From the NCBI GenBank assembly GCA_945947715.1, contig CAMEYZ010000058.1:1-10870 (forward strand): a stretch of DNA of 10,870 bases, read 5' to 3'. Origin of the DNA: an uncultured Clostridia bacterium (GTDB lineage: Bacteria; Bacillota; Clostridia; Oscillospirales; Ruminococcaceae). A program made the translations under genes and the position numbers. This document shows positions 5,654 to 10,870 of this stretch, piece by piece. Every line of letters starts with the position of its first letter. The first letter of the stretch is position 1. The notes under the pieces were generated by a model. That model saw nothing but the letters and a program-made list of their open reading frames with translations. It did no database searches and was not told the origin of the DNA.

Positions 5654-6891
5654 TATTCGTCTCCTATATCGTAAAGTCTGTACATTTCTTCGATATCCTG
5701 CCGCAGACGATTTTCCACAGTTCTGTTGGAAAAGGTGAGGGATTCTATGCGACAGATAAATGTGCGTATCCACGGCATTATCTCCGCAGTGTCATATATA
5801 TCGGCGGAGAATTTGCAGGTTTGCTCGTCGATGCGCTCGACCTCGCCGCAGCGCTTTTCTCGGAGCAGGCGCTTATATATGTACTCCTCGTTTTCGCCGA
5901 TATGCACAGTAAATTCCACATGCTCGGTCTGTGCCGACCTTCCGAGGGATACTCCCCACATATGCTTTTGCATTTCTGAAAAGCGTTCAAGCTGTTCGTC
6001 GAAAATATCCGAGGGCTTTCCGACAGTTACGCTGTTTATGTATTCAAGCCGATAGGAGCATATCCTCCTCCAGCGCAGATGATATGCGAATAAATACTGA
6101 CGTCCGTTCTGAGCGCCGCTGTATATTTTCAGAGGAAGGACATCTGCGGTCTCCTCCGATTTTCCGTGACGGGGCTCAAAGCCGATGCGCACGGAGCATT
6201 TTTGCCGTATGGCACAGAAAAGCTCACAGAGTATCTCGCTGTCCAGCGCACCGTTGATGTAATGATGCTTGAAGGAAAAAACGGGGGTCTCGTCGGGAAA
6301 TCTGTCCAGTAGATAGCTTCCGACTGCGCCGCAGCCCGACACCTCGGAGAAAAACTCCGCAACGTATCTGATTTCGTCGGACAGCGGGATATCCTCCGGG
6401 CGGCGATAATATGTCTGCTTTCCTATTTTCTCGCAGAGGATAAGCCCCATAGCTGCGTATTCGCGGAGCTTTTTCCGAATGGTAGACTCATCGAAGGTCA
6501 GGGGCTTTTTAAAGCTTTGCATGTAATCCTCGTCGATGATGCGAGTGATCTCGGATATTGGCAGGGATATTTCGGGGGAATAGAGTATATCGAACAGGAT
6601 AAAGTGCAGGGTGATATCACCGTCAGTAAAGCTTTTGGCTTTGAGGGCTTTGTATATGGGGTTTTTATGAGTGCTTCTGGTGTCCACGGAGATGAACACA
6701 TTCTTGCCGTCCTTTGAGCGGAGATATCCCATATGGTCGCCGAAATAGCTTTCTATACGGCGCCGCTCATTGTCGTAGGAGCGGGAGGAACGACGGGTGT
6801 ATTCGTTTCGCTTTTTAAAGCCGTAGATATAAAATTCCTTCATATAGCCCCGTATCCGTCCGAAGCTTTTTATCAGCTCTGAATATGCCAT
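5653..6891 (-). CDS. Winged-helix WYL domain transcriptional regulator
   Basis: 412 residues. A basic N-terminal segment (28-47, rich in Arg) precedes a probable winged helix at about 90-165: ITLHFILFDILY, a recognition-helix-like stretch (DESTIRKKLREYAAMGLI, 134-151) and the wing GKQTYYRR. The WYL domain spans about 218-290, with EILCELFCAIRQKCSVRIGF (219-238), DVLPLKIYSGAQNGRQYLFA (250-269) and RICSYRLEYI (276-285). A WCX-like C-terminus follows (about 323-405). ATG at 6891 is chosen: GGGGCGA lies about 7 nt upstream and the promoter (6948-6920) excludes the open frame that extends to 6996. As the DNA-binding member of a coupled pair beside rtcB, it likely senses RNA or DNA damage products or nucleotides and switches the repair operon. 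That role is inference; the domains are clear. Confidence 0.88.
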   Translation of the reverse strand: MAYSELIKSFGRIRGYMKEFYIYGFKKRNEYTRRSSRSYDNERRRIESYFGDHMGYLRSKDGKNVFISVDTRSTHKNPIYKALKAKSFTDGDITLHFILFDILYSPEISLPISEITRIIDEDYMQSFKKPLTFDESTIRKKLREYAAMGLILCEKIGKQTYYRRPEDIPLSDEIRYVAEFFSEVSGCGAVGSYLLDRFPDETPVFSFKHHYINGALDSEILCELFCAIRQKCSVRIGFEPRHGKSEETADVLPLKIYSGAQNGRQYLFAYHLRWRRICSYRLEYINSVTVGKPSDIFDEQLERFSEMQKHMWGVSLGRSAQTEHVEFTVHIGENEEYIYKRLLREKRCGEVERIDEQTCKFSADIYDTAEIMPWIRTFICRIESLTFSNRTVENRLRQDIEEMYRLYDIGDE

Positions 6892-6919
6892 GCTATCGCC
6901 CCGTTTCTGTGATGTAATG

Positions 6920-6948
6920 ATTATACCATATTTCGGCGGGATTTGCAA
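6920..6948 (-). promoter_or_regulatory. Promoter of the WYL operon
   Basis: TTGCAA (6948-6943) and TATAAT (6925-6920) are separated by 17 bp, and TGG directly before the -10 gives an extended -10. The start site would fall near 6912, about 20 nt before the ATG at 6891. This short distance supports that start codon over longer upstream choices. Confidence 0.8.
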
Positions 6949-7125
6949 TATGTAACAAACATGTGCTGCATGATGCTGCTGCGGCTTTTTCGACAAAAAA
7001 TTTTTCTGATGATATTTTTTGGTAACACATTCCGTTTTCCGTCATAATATAAACTATGAACAGCGGAAAACAAAAGCTTCCGCAGAAAGGTTCATAAATC
7101 TACATTTTAAAAGGAGATATCTTTT

Positions 7126-7257
7126 ATGGGTAACTGTGGTTTTGGCGGAAATAACTGCTGCTGGATCATCATCATTCTTATCGTCCTGTTCTGCTGCTGC
7201 GGCAATGGCAACAGCTGGGGCTGCAACAACAACAACTGCGGCTGCGGATGCAACTGA
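7126..7257 (+). CDS. 43-residue Cys/Gly/Asn-rich membrane peptide
   Basis: Small gene with a strong ribosome site: AAGGAG at 7111-7116, 9 nt before ATG. The product starts MGNCGFGGNNCC, then a hydrophobic span WIIIILIVLF (residues 13-22), then CCCGNGNSWGC and a tail of Asn, Gly and Cys. It has ten cysteines in 43 residues and one short transmembrane segment. The pattern (glycine-rich end plus one Ile/Leu/Val stretch) resembles the small YjcZ-type sporulation proteins and other clostridial spore-associated peptides, but identity is uncertain. A CATAATATA at 7043-7051 fits the -10 of late mother-cell sigma factors, which would suit a spore-coat role; an ordinary promoter is also possible. It is transcribed divergently from the WYL operon and followed by two hairpins. 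A metal-binding or disulfide-crosslinked surface role is equally open. Confidence 0.75.
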   Translation: MGNCGFGGNNCCWIIIILIVLFCCCGNGNSWGCNNNNCGCGCN

Positions 7258-7291
7258 TCTCTGCATAACTACCTGACAAATAATAGCTGAT

Positions 7292-7327
7292 GCATCATCT
7301 GAAGAGCTTTCGGCTCACAGGTGATGC
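7292..7327 (+). repeat. Hairpin after the small peptide gene
   Basis: GCATCATCTG (7292-7301) pairs with CAGGTGATGC (7318-7327) with one G-U, enclosing GAGC/GCTC (7304-7307/7313-7316) around TTTCG. No T-run follows; a second hairpin begins 3 nt later. It may be an mRNA-stabilising 3' structure or part of a tandem terminator. Confidence 0.6.
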
Positions 7328-7330
7328 GGC

Positions 7331-7367
7331 GCCCTCCTTCCTCGGAAAATTTTCGGGGAGGGAGGGC
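7331..7367 (+). terminator. GC-rich hairpin, probable terminator
   Basis: A 13-bp stem (7331-7343 with 7355-7367, including G-U pairs) closes on an A/T-rich loop. What follows is TATTATATGC and, 14 nt on, ATTTTT, so the U-tract is poor. The position (after the peptide gene, before a consensus promoter) supports a terminator; the weak tail lowers confidence. Confidence 0.55.
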
Positions 7368-7387
7368 TATTATATGCTTCATTTTTG

Positions 7388-7399
7388 GAACATTAGTTC
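7388..7399. promoter_or_regulatory. LexA/DinR-type SOS box upstream of the macrodomain gene
   Basis: GAAC-ATTA-GTTC is an exact match to the core of the Gram-positive LexA operator (GAAC-N4-GTTC). It ends 9 bp before the -35 box. A second partial match, CGAACATATG, at 7452-7461 carries the consensus left half and centre, but its right half is ATGC instead of TTCG. If real, it would make the macrodomain gene DNA-damage inducible. Confidence 0.45.
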
Positions 7400-7408
7400 A
7401 AATAATGC

Positions 7409-7437
7409 TTGACAATCAGAAACTTTAGTAGTATAAT
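7409..7437 (+). promoter_or_regulatory. Consensus sigma-A promoter of the macrodomain gene
   Basis: TTGACA (7409-7414) and TATAAT (7432-7437) are both perfect and are spaced by 17 bp. The start site would be near 7444, leaving a 45-nt leader that contains the small palindrome ATGTT-AACG-AACAT (7444-7457) and the ribosome site GGAGGGG (7478-7484). So strong a promoter is often held in check by a repressor. Confidence 0.9.
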
Positions 7438-7489
7438 ATTTACATGTTAACGAACATATGATGCATATTATTATTTCGGAGGGGCTTTT

Positions 7490-7930
7490 ATGATAGTCAG
7501 GGCGGGAAATCTGTTTGAAAGCGGGGCAAAAACTCTTGTAAATCCCGTAAACTGCGCAGGTGCCATGGGCAAGGGAATAGCTCTTGAATTTAAAAGACGT
7601 TATCCCAAAATGTTTGAAGAGTACAGACAATTGTGCCGAAAGGCTCAGGTCAAGGTCGGACAGCCTTATCTTTATACTGACCCGTCTGGGATATCTGTCC
7701 TGAATTTTCCCACAAAGCAGCACTGGCGCTCGCCCTCTGAGCTTTCATATATTACAGCAGGACTTGACTATTTCGTCGAAAATTATCAGGCCATGGGCAT
7801 TACATCTATTGCCTTTCCGGCACTTGGCTGCGGAAACGGGGGATTGCCCTGGGAGACTGTCCGACAGATAATGTGTGACAAGCTGGAGGCTCTCCCTATC
7901 GACATTGAGATATATGCTCCTTCATATTAA
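7490..7930 (+). CDS. DarG-like macrodomain protein (ADP-ribosyl hydrolase)
   Basis: 146 residues forming a single macrodomain. Visible family blocks are NPVNCAGAMGKGIALEF (18-34), the phosphate-binding and DarG-type start; FPTKQHWR (73-80); and FPALGCGNGGLPW (109-121), the second ribose-binding loop. FPTKxHWR and MGKGIAL are typical of the DarG branch, which removes ADP-ribose that the DarT toxin puts on thymidine in DNA; Lys76 sits at the position where DarG uses a lysine. Full DarG has an additional C-terminal DarT-binding domain, absent here, and no DarT toxin gene adjoins. It may therefore be an orphan immunity or de-ADP-ribosylation enzyme, or serve another ADP-ribosylated substrate. GGAGGGG lies 5 nt before the ATG. 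It has its own promoter and terminator, so it is monocistronic, and is possibly under LexA control. Confidence 0.9.
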   Translation: MIVRAGNLFESGAKTLVNPVNCAGAMGKGIALEFKRRYPKMFEEYRQLCRKAQVKVGQPYLYTDPSGISVLNFPTKQHWRSPSELSYITAGLDYFVENYQAMGITSIAFPALGCGNGGLPWETVRQIMCDKLEALPIDIEIYAPSY

Positions 7931-7953
7931 TAAGCTTATTCCTCCTTTTTTAC

Positions 7954-7992
7954 CTATCGTCTGCAGAAATTATCTGCGGACGATAGTTTTTT
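7954..7992 (+). terminator. Intrinsic terminator after the macrodomain gene
   Basis: A 14-bp stem (7954-7967 with 7973-7986, one G-U) closes on AATTA and is followed by six T residues. It begins 23 nt after the stop codon and cleanly isolates the gene from pfkA. Confidence 0.95.
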
Positions 7993-8005
7993 GTTATATT
8001 TTCTC

Positions 8006-8034
8006 TTGACATGAAAAGGATTACAATGTATAAT
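8006..8034 (+). promoter_or_regulatory. Distal promoter of pfkA
   Basis: Perfect TTGACA (8006-8011) and TATAAT (8029-8034) with 17 bp between. It lies about 205 bp before the pfkA start, so its transcript carries an AT-rich leader with the palindrome TTAATTT-A-AAATTAA (8118-8132). I see no riboswitch or gene in this leader. Confidence 0.8.
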
Positions 8035-8152
8035 ATTTATGAAAAGGATATTTTTCGATTCTTTTCAAGTTTGGGTAATCGTATACATATAATAGTAATG
8101 GTAATGTTTACGGTGCGTTAATTTAAAATTAATAATTTGTCCTTAATGCTGC

Positions 8153-8181
8153 TTGACAAATTATAAATTTCAGAGTAAAAT
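8153..8181 (+). promoter_or_regulatory. Proximal promoter of pfkA
   Basis: TTGACA (8153-8158) and TAAAAT (8176-8181) with a 17-bp spacer. Initiation near 8188 gives a leader of about 50 nt. Together with the distal promoter this makes a tandem arrangement, usual for a central glycolytic gene. Confidence 0.7.
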
Positions 8182-8239
8182 TTATAGGGTAAGGGTGTGC
8201 TGTCTGCGGTTTCGCCCTGCCTGCGAAAGGATGTTTTTC

Positions 8240-9202
8240 ATGCAGAAGGCAATCGGTGTGCTGACCAGCGGGGGAGATGCTCCCGGAATGAACGCTGCGG
8301 TAAGAGCTGTTACAAGAGCTGCTATCTCAAAGGGCTATAGGGTCCTCGGCATAAGACGAGGATATAAGGGCCTTTTAAATGACGACTTTTCCGAGCTTTC
8401 CGCCCGCGATGTTTCGGGTATTATCCAGCGGGGAGGCACGGTGCTTTATACCGGCAGATGCGAGGAGTTCGTCAAGGACGAGGTCCAGCTGAAGACTGTT
8501 GAAAAATGCAAGGCTCTCGGTATAGATGGACTTGTGGTCGTGGGCGGAGACGGCTCCTTCAGAGGAGCTGCTGCTTTGAGCTCAAAGGGGGTCCCCTGCA
8601 TAGGTATTCCTGGCACTATCGACAACGACATCGCATGCACAGACTATACTATCGGCTACGATACGGCTATGAATACCGCCGTGGATATGATCGACAAGCT
8701 CCGTGATACCGCTGAATCCCACAGCAAATGCTCCGTTGTGGAGGTCATGGGAAGAAATGCGGGCTGGATAGCTCTCAACGTTGGTCTTGCGGTGGGTGCT
8801 ATTAGCATCTGCGTTCCTGAGAGAAAGTATGATATAAATGCTATCGCTGAGAAGATGAAGCGAGTTCATGCCACCAGAAAGCAGCATTTTATCATAGTTT
8901 TCGCCGAGGGCTGCGGAGATTCCCGTGAGTTTGCCGAAAAGCTCACCGAGCTGACTGGTATCGAAACAAGAGATACCGTTCTCGGCCATGTACAGAGAGG
9001 CGGAGCGCCTACTCTGCGTGACAGGGTCATCGCCAGCGAAATGGGCTACTACGCTGTTGAGCTTCTGGATAAGGGAGTATCTAACCGTATCGTCGGATTA
9101 AAGCGCGAAAAGGTGTACGATGTGGACATCAGCGAGGCTCTTGCAATGACAAAGGAATTTGACGACAGGCTTTACAGTATAGCGAATGAAATATCATTCT
9201 GA
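8240..9202 (+). CDS. pfkA: ATP-dependent 6-phosphofructokinase
   Basis: 320 residues, the usual length of bacterial PfkA. The enzyme phosphorylates fructose 6-phosphate to fructose 1,6-bisphosphate, the committed step of glycolysis, as a cytosolic homotetramer. Motifs in order: GVLTSGGDAPGMNAAVRAV (6-24) for nucleotide binding; Arg73 after TG; GGDGSFRGA (102-110); PGTIDNDI (124-131) with catalytic Asp128; EVMGRNAGWIAL (168-179) for substrate binding; FAEGCGD (221-227); and GHVQRGG (249-255) near the C-terminal effector and substrate site. The Gly in PGTIDND marks the ATP type rather than the pyrophosphate type, which has Lys there. ATG at 8240 is chosen with AAAGG (8226-8230) 9 nt upstream; the open frame further upstream runs through the proximal promoter and is not coding. 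It has two promoters and no clear terminator before the folT riboswitch. Confidence 0.97.
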   Translation: MQKAIGVLTSGGDAPGMNAAVRAVTRAAISKGYRVLGIRRGYKGLLNDDFSELSARDVSGIIQRGGTVLYTGRCEEFVKDEVQLKTVEKCKALGIDGLVVVGGDGSFRGAAALSSKGVPCIGIPGTIDNDIACTDYTIGYDTAMNTAVDMIDKLRDTAESHSKCSVVEVMGRNAGWIALNVGLAVGAISICVPERKYDINAIAEKMKRVHATRKQHFIIVFAEGCGDSREFAEKLTELTGIETRDTVLGHVQRGGAPTLRDRVIASEMGYYAVELLDKGVSNRIVGLKREKVYDVDISEALAMTKEFDDRLYSIANEISF

Positions 9203-9234
9203 CGGAAAAAATCATCAATAATGTGAATGGCATT

Positions 9235-9337
9235 ACAGAGTAGGGAAATGCGCGTATAGTGTTCCGCCGACGGGGAGTTGCGGCGGAAACGAAAAGCATG
9301 GTCATCATGCTTGCGGTGCATTTTTCGCATCCCGCTG
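9235..9337 (+). promoter_or_regulatory. Tetrahydrofolate (THF) riboswitch
   Basis: The conserved THF aptamer elements appear in order: AGAGTAGG (9237-9244), AATGCGCG pairing later with GCGGTGCATT (9247-9254 with 9313-9322), GGGGAGTTG in the P3 internal loop, AACGAAAAGC, and CGCATCCCGCTG closing the aptamer. P3 is TTCCGCC/GGCGGAA (9262-9268/9281-9287) and P4 is AAGCATG/CATGCTT (9295-9301/9306-9312). Only the outer P1 is weak (CAG/CTG). The aptamer lies directly upstream of a FolT transporter gene, its classic target in Firmicutes. Binding of reduced folate is expected to lower folT expression. Confidence 0.88.
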
Positions 9338-9339
9338 AA

Positions 9340-9407
9340 TGCATTATATAAAAGAGCTTTTCATACTCCGATATAATGCACAAAGCATAGCAGTGCTGCG
9401 CATTATA
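9340..9407 (+). promoter_or_regulatory. Riboswitch expression platform with alternating hairpins
   Basis: ATATAATGCA (9371-9380) can pair either with TGCATTATAT upstream (9340-9349, 10 perfect bp) or with GCATTATA downstream (9400-9407, 8 bp with TATAATGC 9372-9379). The downstream hairpin ends 5 nt before the ribosome site AGGAGG (9413-9418). There is no U-run, so a translational rather than transcriptional switch is likely. Which hairpin goes with bound ligand cannot be decided by eye. Confidence 0.55.
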
Positions 9408-9426
9408 CTATTAGGAGGTAAATTTT

Positions 9427-10062
9427 ATGAAAGGCTTTTTGAATTTGTTTAAGCAGTCCTACAAGGAAATGACTGGAAGGGGAGCGGTCCGCTGTCTTGC
9501 AGTGACGGGCATGCTCTGCGCGCTGTCCATGGCGATAGAGGGCTTTACCATAACGCTTCCCTTTGCGAAGATAAATTTCGCCTTCCTTGCACTTGCTGCG
9601 ATAGGCATGCTGTTTGGTCCTGTTGTGGCATTTTTTGCTGGTGGCATCTGCGATGTGATGGGATTTTTTATCCACCCGGACGGAGGCTTTATACCGGTGT
9701 ATGTCCTTATTGCCATGCTTCAGGGACTTATCTACGGCATTGTTCTCTATCAGAAGGGATTTTTCAGTAACAGTCTCCAGAACCCCACAAGAGGAAGAAG
9801 GCTCACTGAGTTTGGACTGAGAATGGTAATCGCACGTCTCCTTGATGTGGTGATAATCAATCTCATGCTTAACACATATTTTAACATGCACTACGGCTTT
9901 ATTCCCGCACAGGCGTTCGGAGAGGCGATTGCTGCAAGAGCAGTGAAAAATCTGCTGGAGCTTGTCCTCGATATCCCGCTGATGTTTGTTATCCTGCCCA
10001 CTATCGCGGTGGTTTACGGTAAGGCTTCCAAGGGAAGAACGTCGGGAGAAAAAGCTGCTTAA
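9427..10062 (+). CDS. folT: Folate-specific ECF transporter S component
   Basis: 211-residue hydrophobic membrane protein of the folate-family ECF S components, which bind folate and deliver it with a shared energizing module (EcfT plus two ATPases, not in this window). After a short cytoplasmic N-terminus, helix 1 (about 22-40) carries Ala-rich small-residue spacing (LAVTGMLCALSMA) suited to contact with EcfT. The family block follows at about 46-105: PFAKINFAFLALAAIG, then FGPVVAFFAGGICDVMGFF, then HPDGGFIPVYVLIAMLQG and LIYG. Later membrane spans lie at about 131-150 and 174-197, and the C-terminus is basic. AGGAGG sits 8 nt before the ATG. Folate specificity rests on the THF riboswitch as well as the sequence. 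Nineteen bases separate its stop from proC, so the two are probably cotranscribed. Confidence 0.88.
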   Translation: MKGFLNLFKQSYKEMTGRGAVRCLAVTGMLCALSMAIEGFTITLPFAKINFAFLALAAIGMLFGPVVAFFAGGICDVMGFFIHPDGGFIPVYVLIAMLQGLIYGIVLYQKGFFSNSLQNPTRGRRLTEFGLRMVIARLLDVVIINLMLNTYFNMHYGFIPAQAFGEAIAARAVKNLLELVLDIPLMFVILPTIAVVYGKASKGRTSGEKAA

Positions 10063-10081
10063 CTGAAAGGAACGGTCATAA

Positions 10082-10870
10082 ATGGAAAAGATCAGGGTTG
10101 GATTTATCGGAACGGGAAATATGGGCGGAGCTATTATTGGCGGTATCCTGTCGAAATTCGGCGATGCTGCGGAGATACACGCATTTGATACCGACAGGGC
10201 AAAGCTTGAAAAATTTGCCGAGAAGGGAGTTATCCCCGAGGAAAAGGCAGGGGATATCGCTGCTAAATGCAAGTACGTTTTCCTTGCGATTAAGCCTCAG
10301 ACCTTCGACGCTGCAATGCCCGAGATAAAGCCCTTTGTGACCGAGGATAACGTTATCGTGTCCATTGCTGCGGGCATCGGCGAGGAGTATATCCAGTCGC
10401 AGACTATCCCGAGTGCTAAGACGGTCATCGTTATGCCGAACACTCCGTTTCTGCTGGGAGAGGGAGCTACTGCTCTTGCCAAGGGAAAATATACCACTGA
10501 TGAGGAATTTTCTGCGGTGCTCAGCATATTTGAAACGGGCGGCAAGGCTGCGGTGGTCCCCATGGGCAAAATGAAGGAGATAATCGCTATAAACGGCAGC
10601 TCCCCTGCGTTTATCTATCTCTTTGCGAAGGCGTTCACGGAATATGCCGAGTCTGTTGGCATCGACGGAGAGACCGCTAAGGCGCTTTTCGCTCAGTCGC
10701 TGGTGGGCTCTGCGAAGATGATAACCGATTCGGGAAATACTCTCGACGAGCTTATAAAAATGGTGTCCAGTCCCGGAGGAACTACTCTTGCTGGTCTTGA
10801 CGAGCTGTATAAGGGAAAGCTTGAGGATACCGTGAAGAAGTGCTGCGAAAGCTGTACAAGGAGAGCTTAC
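10082..10870 (+). CDS. proC: Pyrroline-5-carboxylate reductase (3' end cut by window)
   Basis: 263 codons are open to the window edge with no stop; the family is about 265-275 residues, so only the last few are missing. ProC reduces 1-pyrroline-5-carboxylate to L-proline with NAD(P)H, the last step of proline synthesis. The N-terminal Rossmann motif GFIGTGNMGGAI (7-18) binds the cofactor. VFLAIKPQ, VSIAAGI and VMPNTPFLLGEGAT follow as typical P5CR blocks. NGSSPAF and MVSSPGGTTLAGLDEL near the C-terminus are the dimerisation and active-site signature. AAAGGA (10066-10071) precedes the ATG. It follows folT by 19 bp, so its expression may fall partly under the THF riboswitch. No direct metabolic link between folate uptake and proline synthesis is evident. 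Confidence 0.95.
   Translation, partial: MEKIRVGFIGTGNMGGAIIGGILSKFGDAAEIHAFDTDRAKLEKFAEKGVIPEEKAGDIAAKCKYVFLAIKPQTFDAAMPEIKPFVTEDNVIVSIAAGIGEEYIQSQTIPSAKTVIVMPNTPFLLGEGATALAKGKYTTDEEFSAVLSIFETGGKAAVVPMGKMKEIIAINGSSPAFIYLFAKAFTEYAESVGIDGETAKALFAQSLVGSAKMITDSGNTLDELIKMVSSPGGTTLAGLDELYKGKLEDTVKKCCESCTRRAY

Noticed and set aside
6892..6996. N-terminal extension of the first WYL regulator
   Set aside because: It would include the operon's own -35 and -10 boxes; the start at 6891 fits the promoter distance and family.
8039..8092. 17-codon peptide MKRIFFDSF... in the pfkA leader
   Set aside because: Its ATG coincides with the expected transcription start of the distal promoter and has no ribosome site.
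8153..8239. N-terminal extension of PfkA from an upstream start
   Set aside because: The extension covers a TTGACA/TAAAAT promoter, adds residues absent from the family, and the ATG at 8240 has its own ribosome site.
9403..10272. Open frame of 289 codons antisense to folT and proC
   Set aside because: It lies entirely opposite two recognisable genes, has low-complexity Ser/His/Lys composition and no start signal.

Overview
The window looks like chromosome of a low-to-mid GC clostridial Firmicute, most like Ruminococcus or a close Oscillospiraceae relative. That guess rests on AGGAGG-type ribosome binding sites, consensus sigma-A promoters, T-tailed hairpin terminators, a THF riboswitch in front of a folate ECF transporter, and protein style. 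It is not a species assignment.

Layout. Positions 1-1611 (+) hold a CYTH-domain phosphatase-like protein and a secreted protein with an internal duplication. Positions 1664-6948 (-) form an RNA-repair island, read right to left. A promoter at 6948-6920 drives two translationally coupled WYL-domain regulators, which end at a strong terminator (4697-4736). A new promoter (4676-4648), straddled by an inverted repeat, then opens a leader of about 490 nt before a three-repeat SPFH/slipin protein and the RNA ligase RtcB. Positions 7126-7930 (+) hold a 43-residue Cys/Asn/Gly-rich membrane peptide and a lone DarG-like macrodomain protein. The macrodomain gene has a perfect TTGACA-N17-TATAAT promoter with a LexA-type GAAC-N4-GTTC palindrome just upstream. 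Positions 8006-10870 (+) hold 6-phosphofructokinase (two promoters), a THF riboswitch, folT, and proC, which runs off the window end.

The most interesting element is the leader at 4641-4155 (- strand). It contains a perfect tRNA T-arm, a second T-arm-like hairpin with the same stem, an anticodon-arm-like hairpin whose loop reads CTGTCAA (U33, GUC, A37, A38), and a fourth 5-bp/7-nt hairpin. In two places the T-arm-type hairpin runs straight into a strand that can form an acceptor-like stem. No complete tRNA can be folded, no CCA end is encoded, and competing stems exist. I read it as one or two degenerate tRNA mimics built into the 5' leader of a slipin-rtcB operon. RtcB rejoins broken RNA, typically cleaved tRNA. 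A tRNA-like RNA between WYL regulators and an RNA ligase therefore suggests a damage sensor, a decoy or bait for anticodon nucleases, or a guide or substrate for the repair proteins. This function is inference; the structural elements are visible in the sequence.

A second conflict or stress element may be the macrodomain gene. Its closest family resemblance is to the antitoxin half of DarTG (removal of ADP-ribose from DNA), but no DarT toxin is next to it. The pfkA-folT-proC end is ordinary metabolism, apart from the riboswitch and its alternating hairpins.
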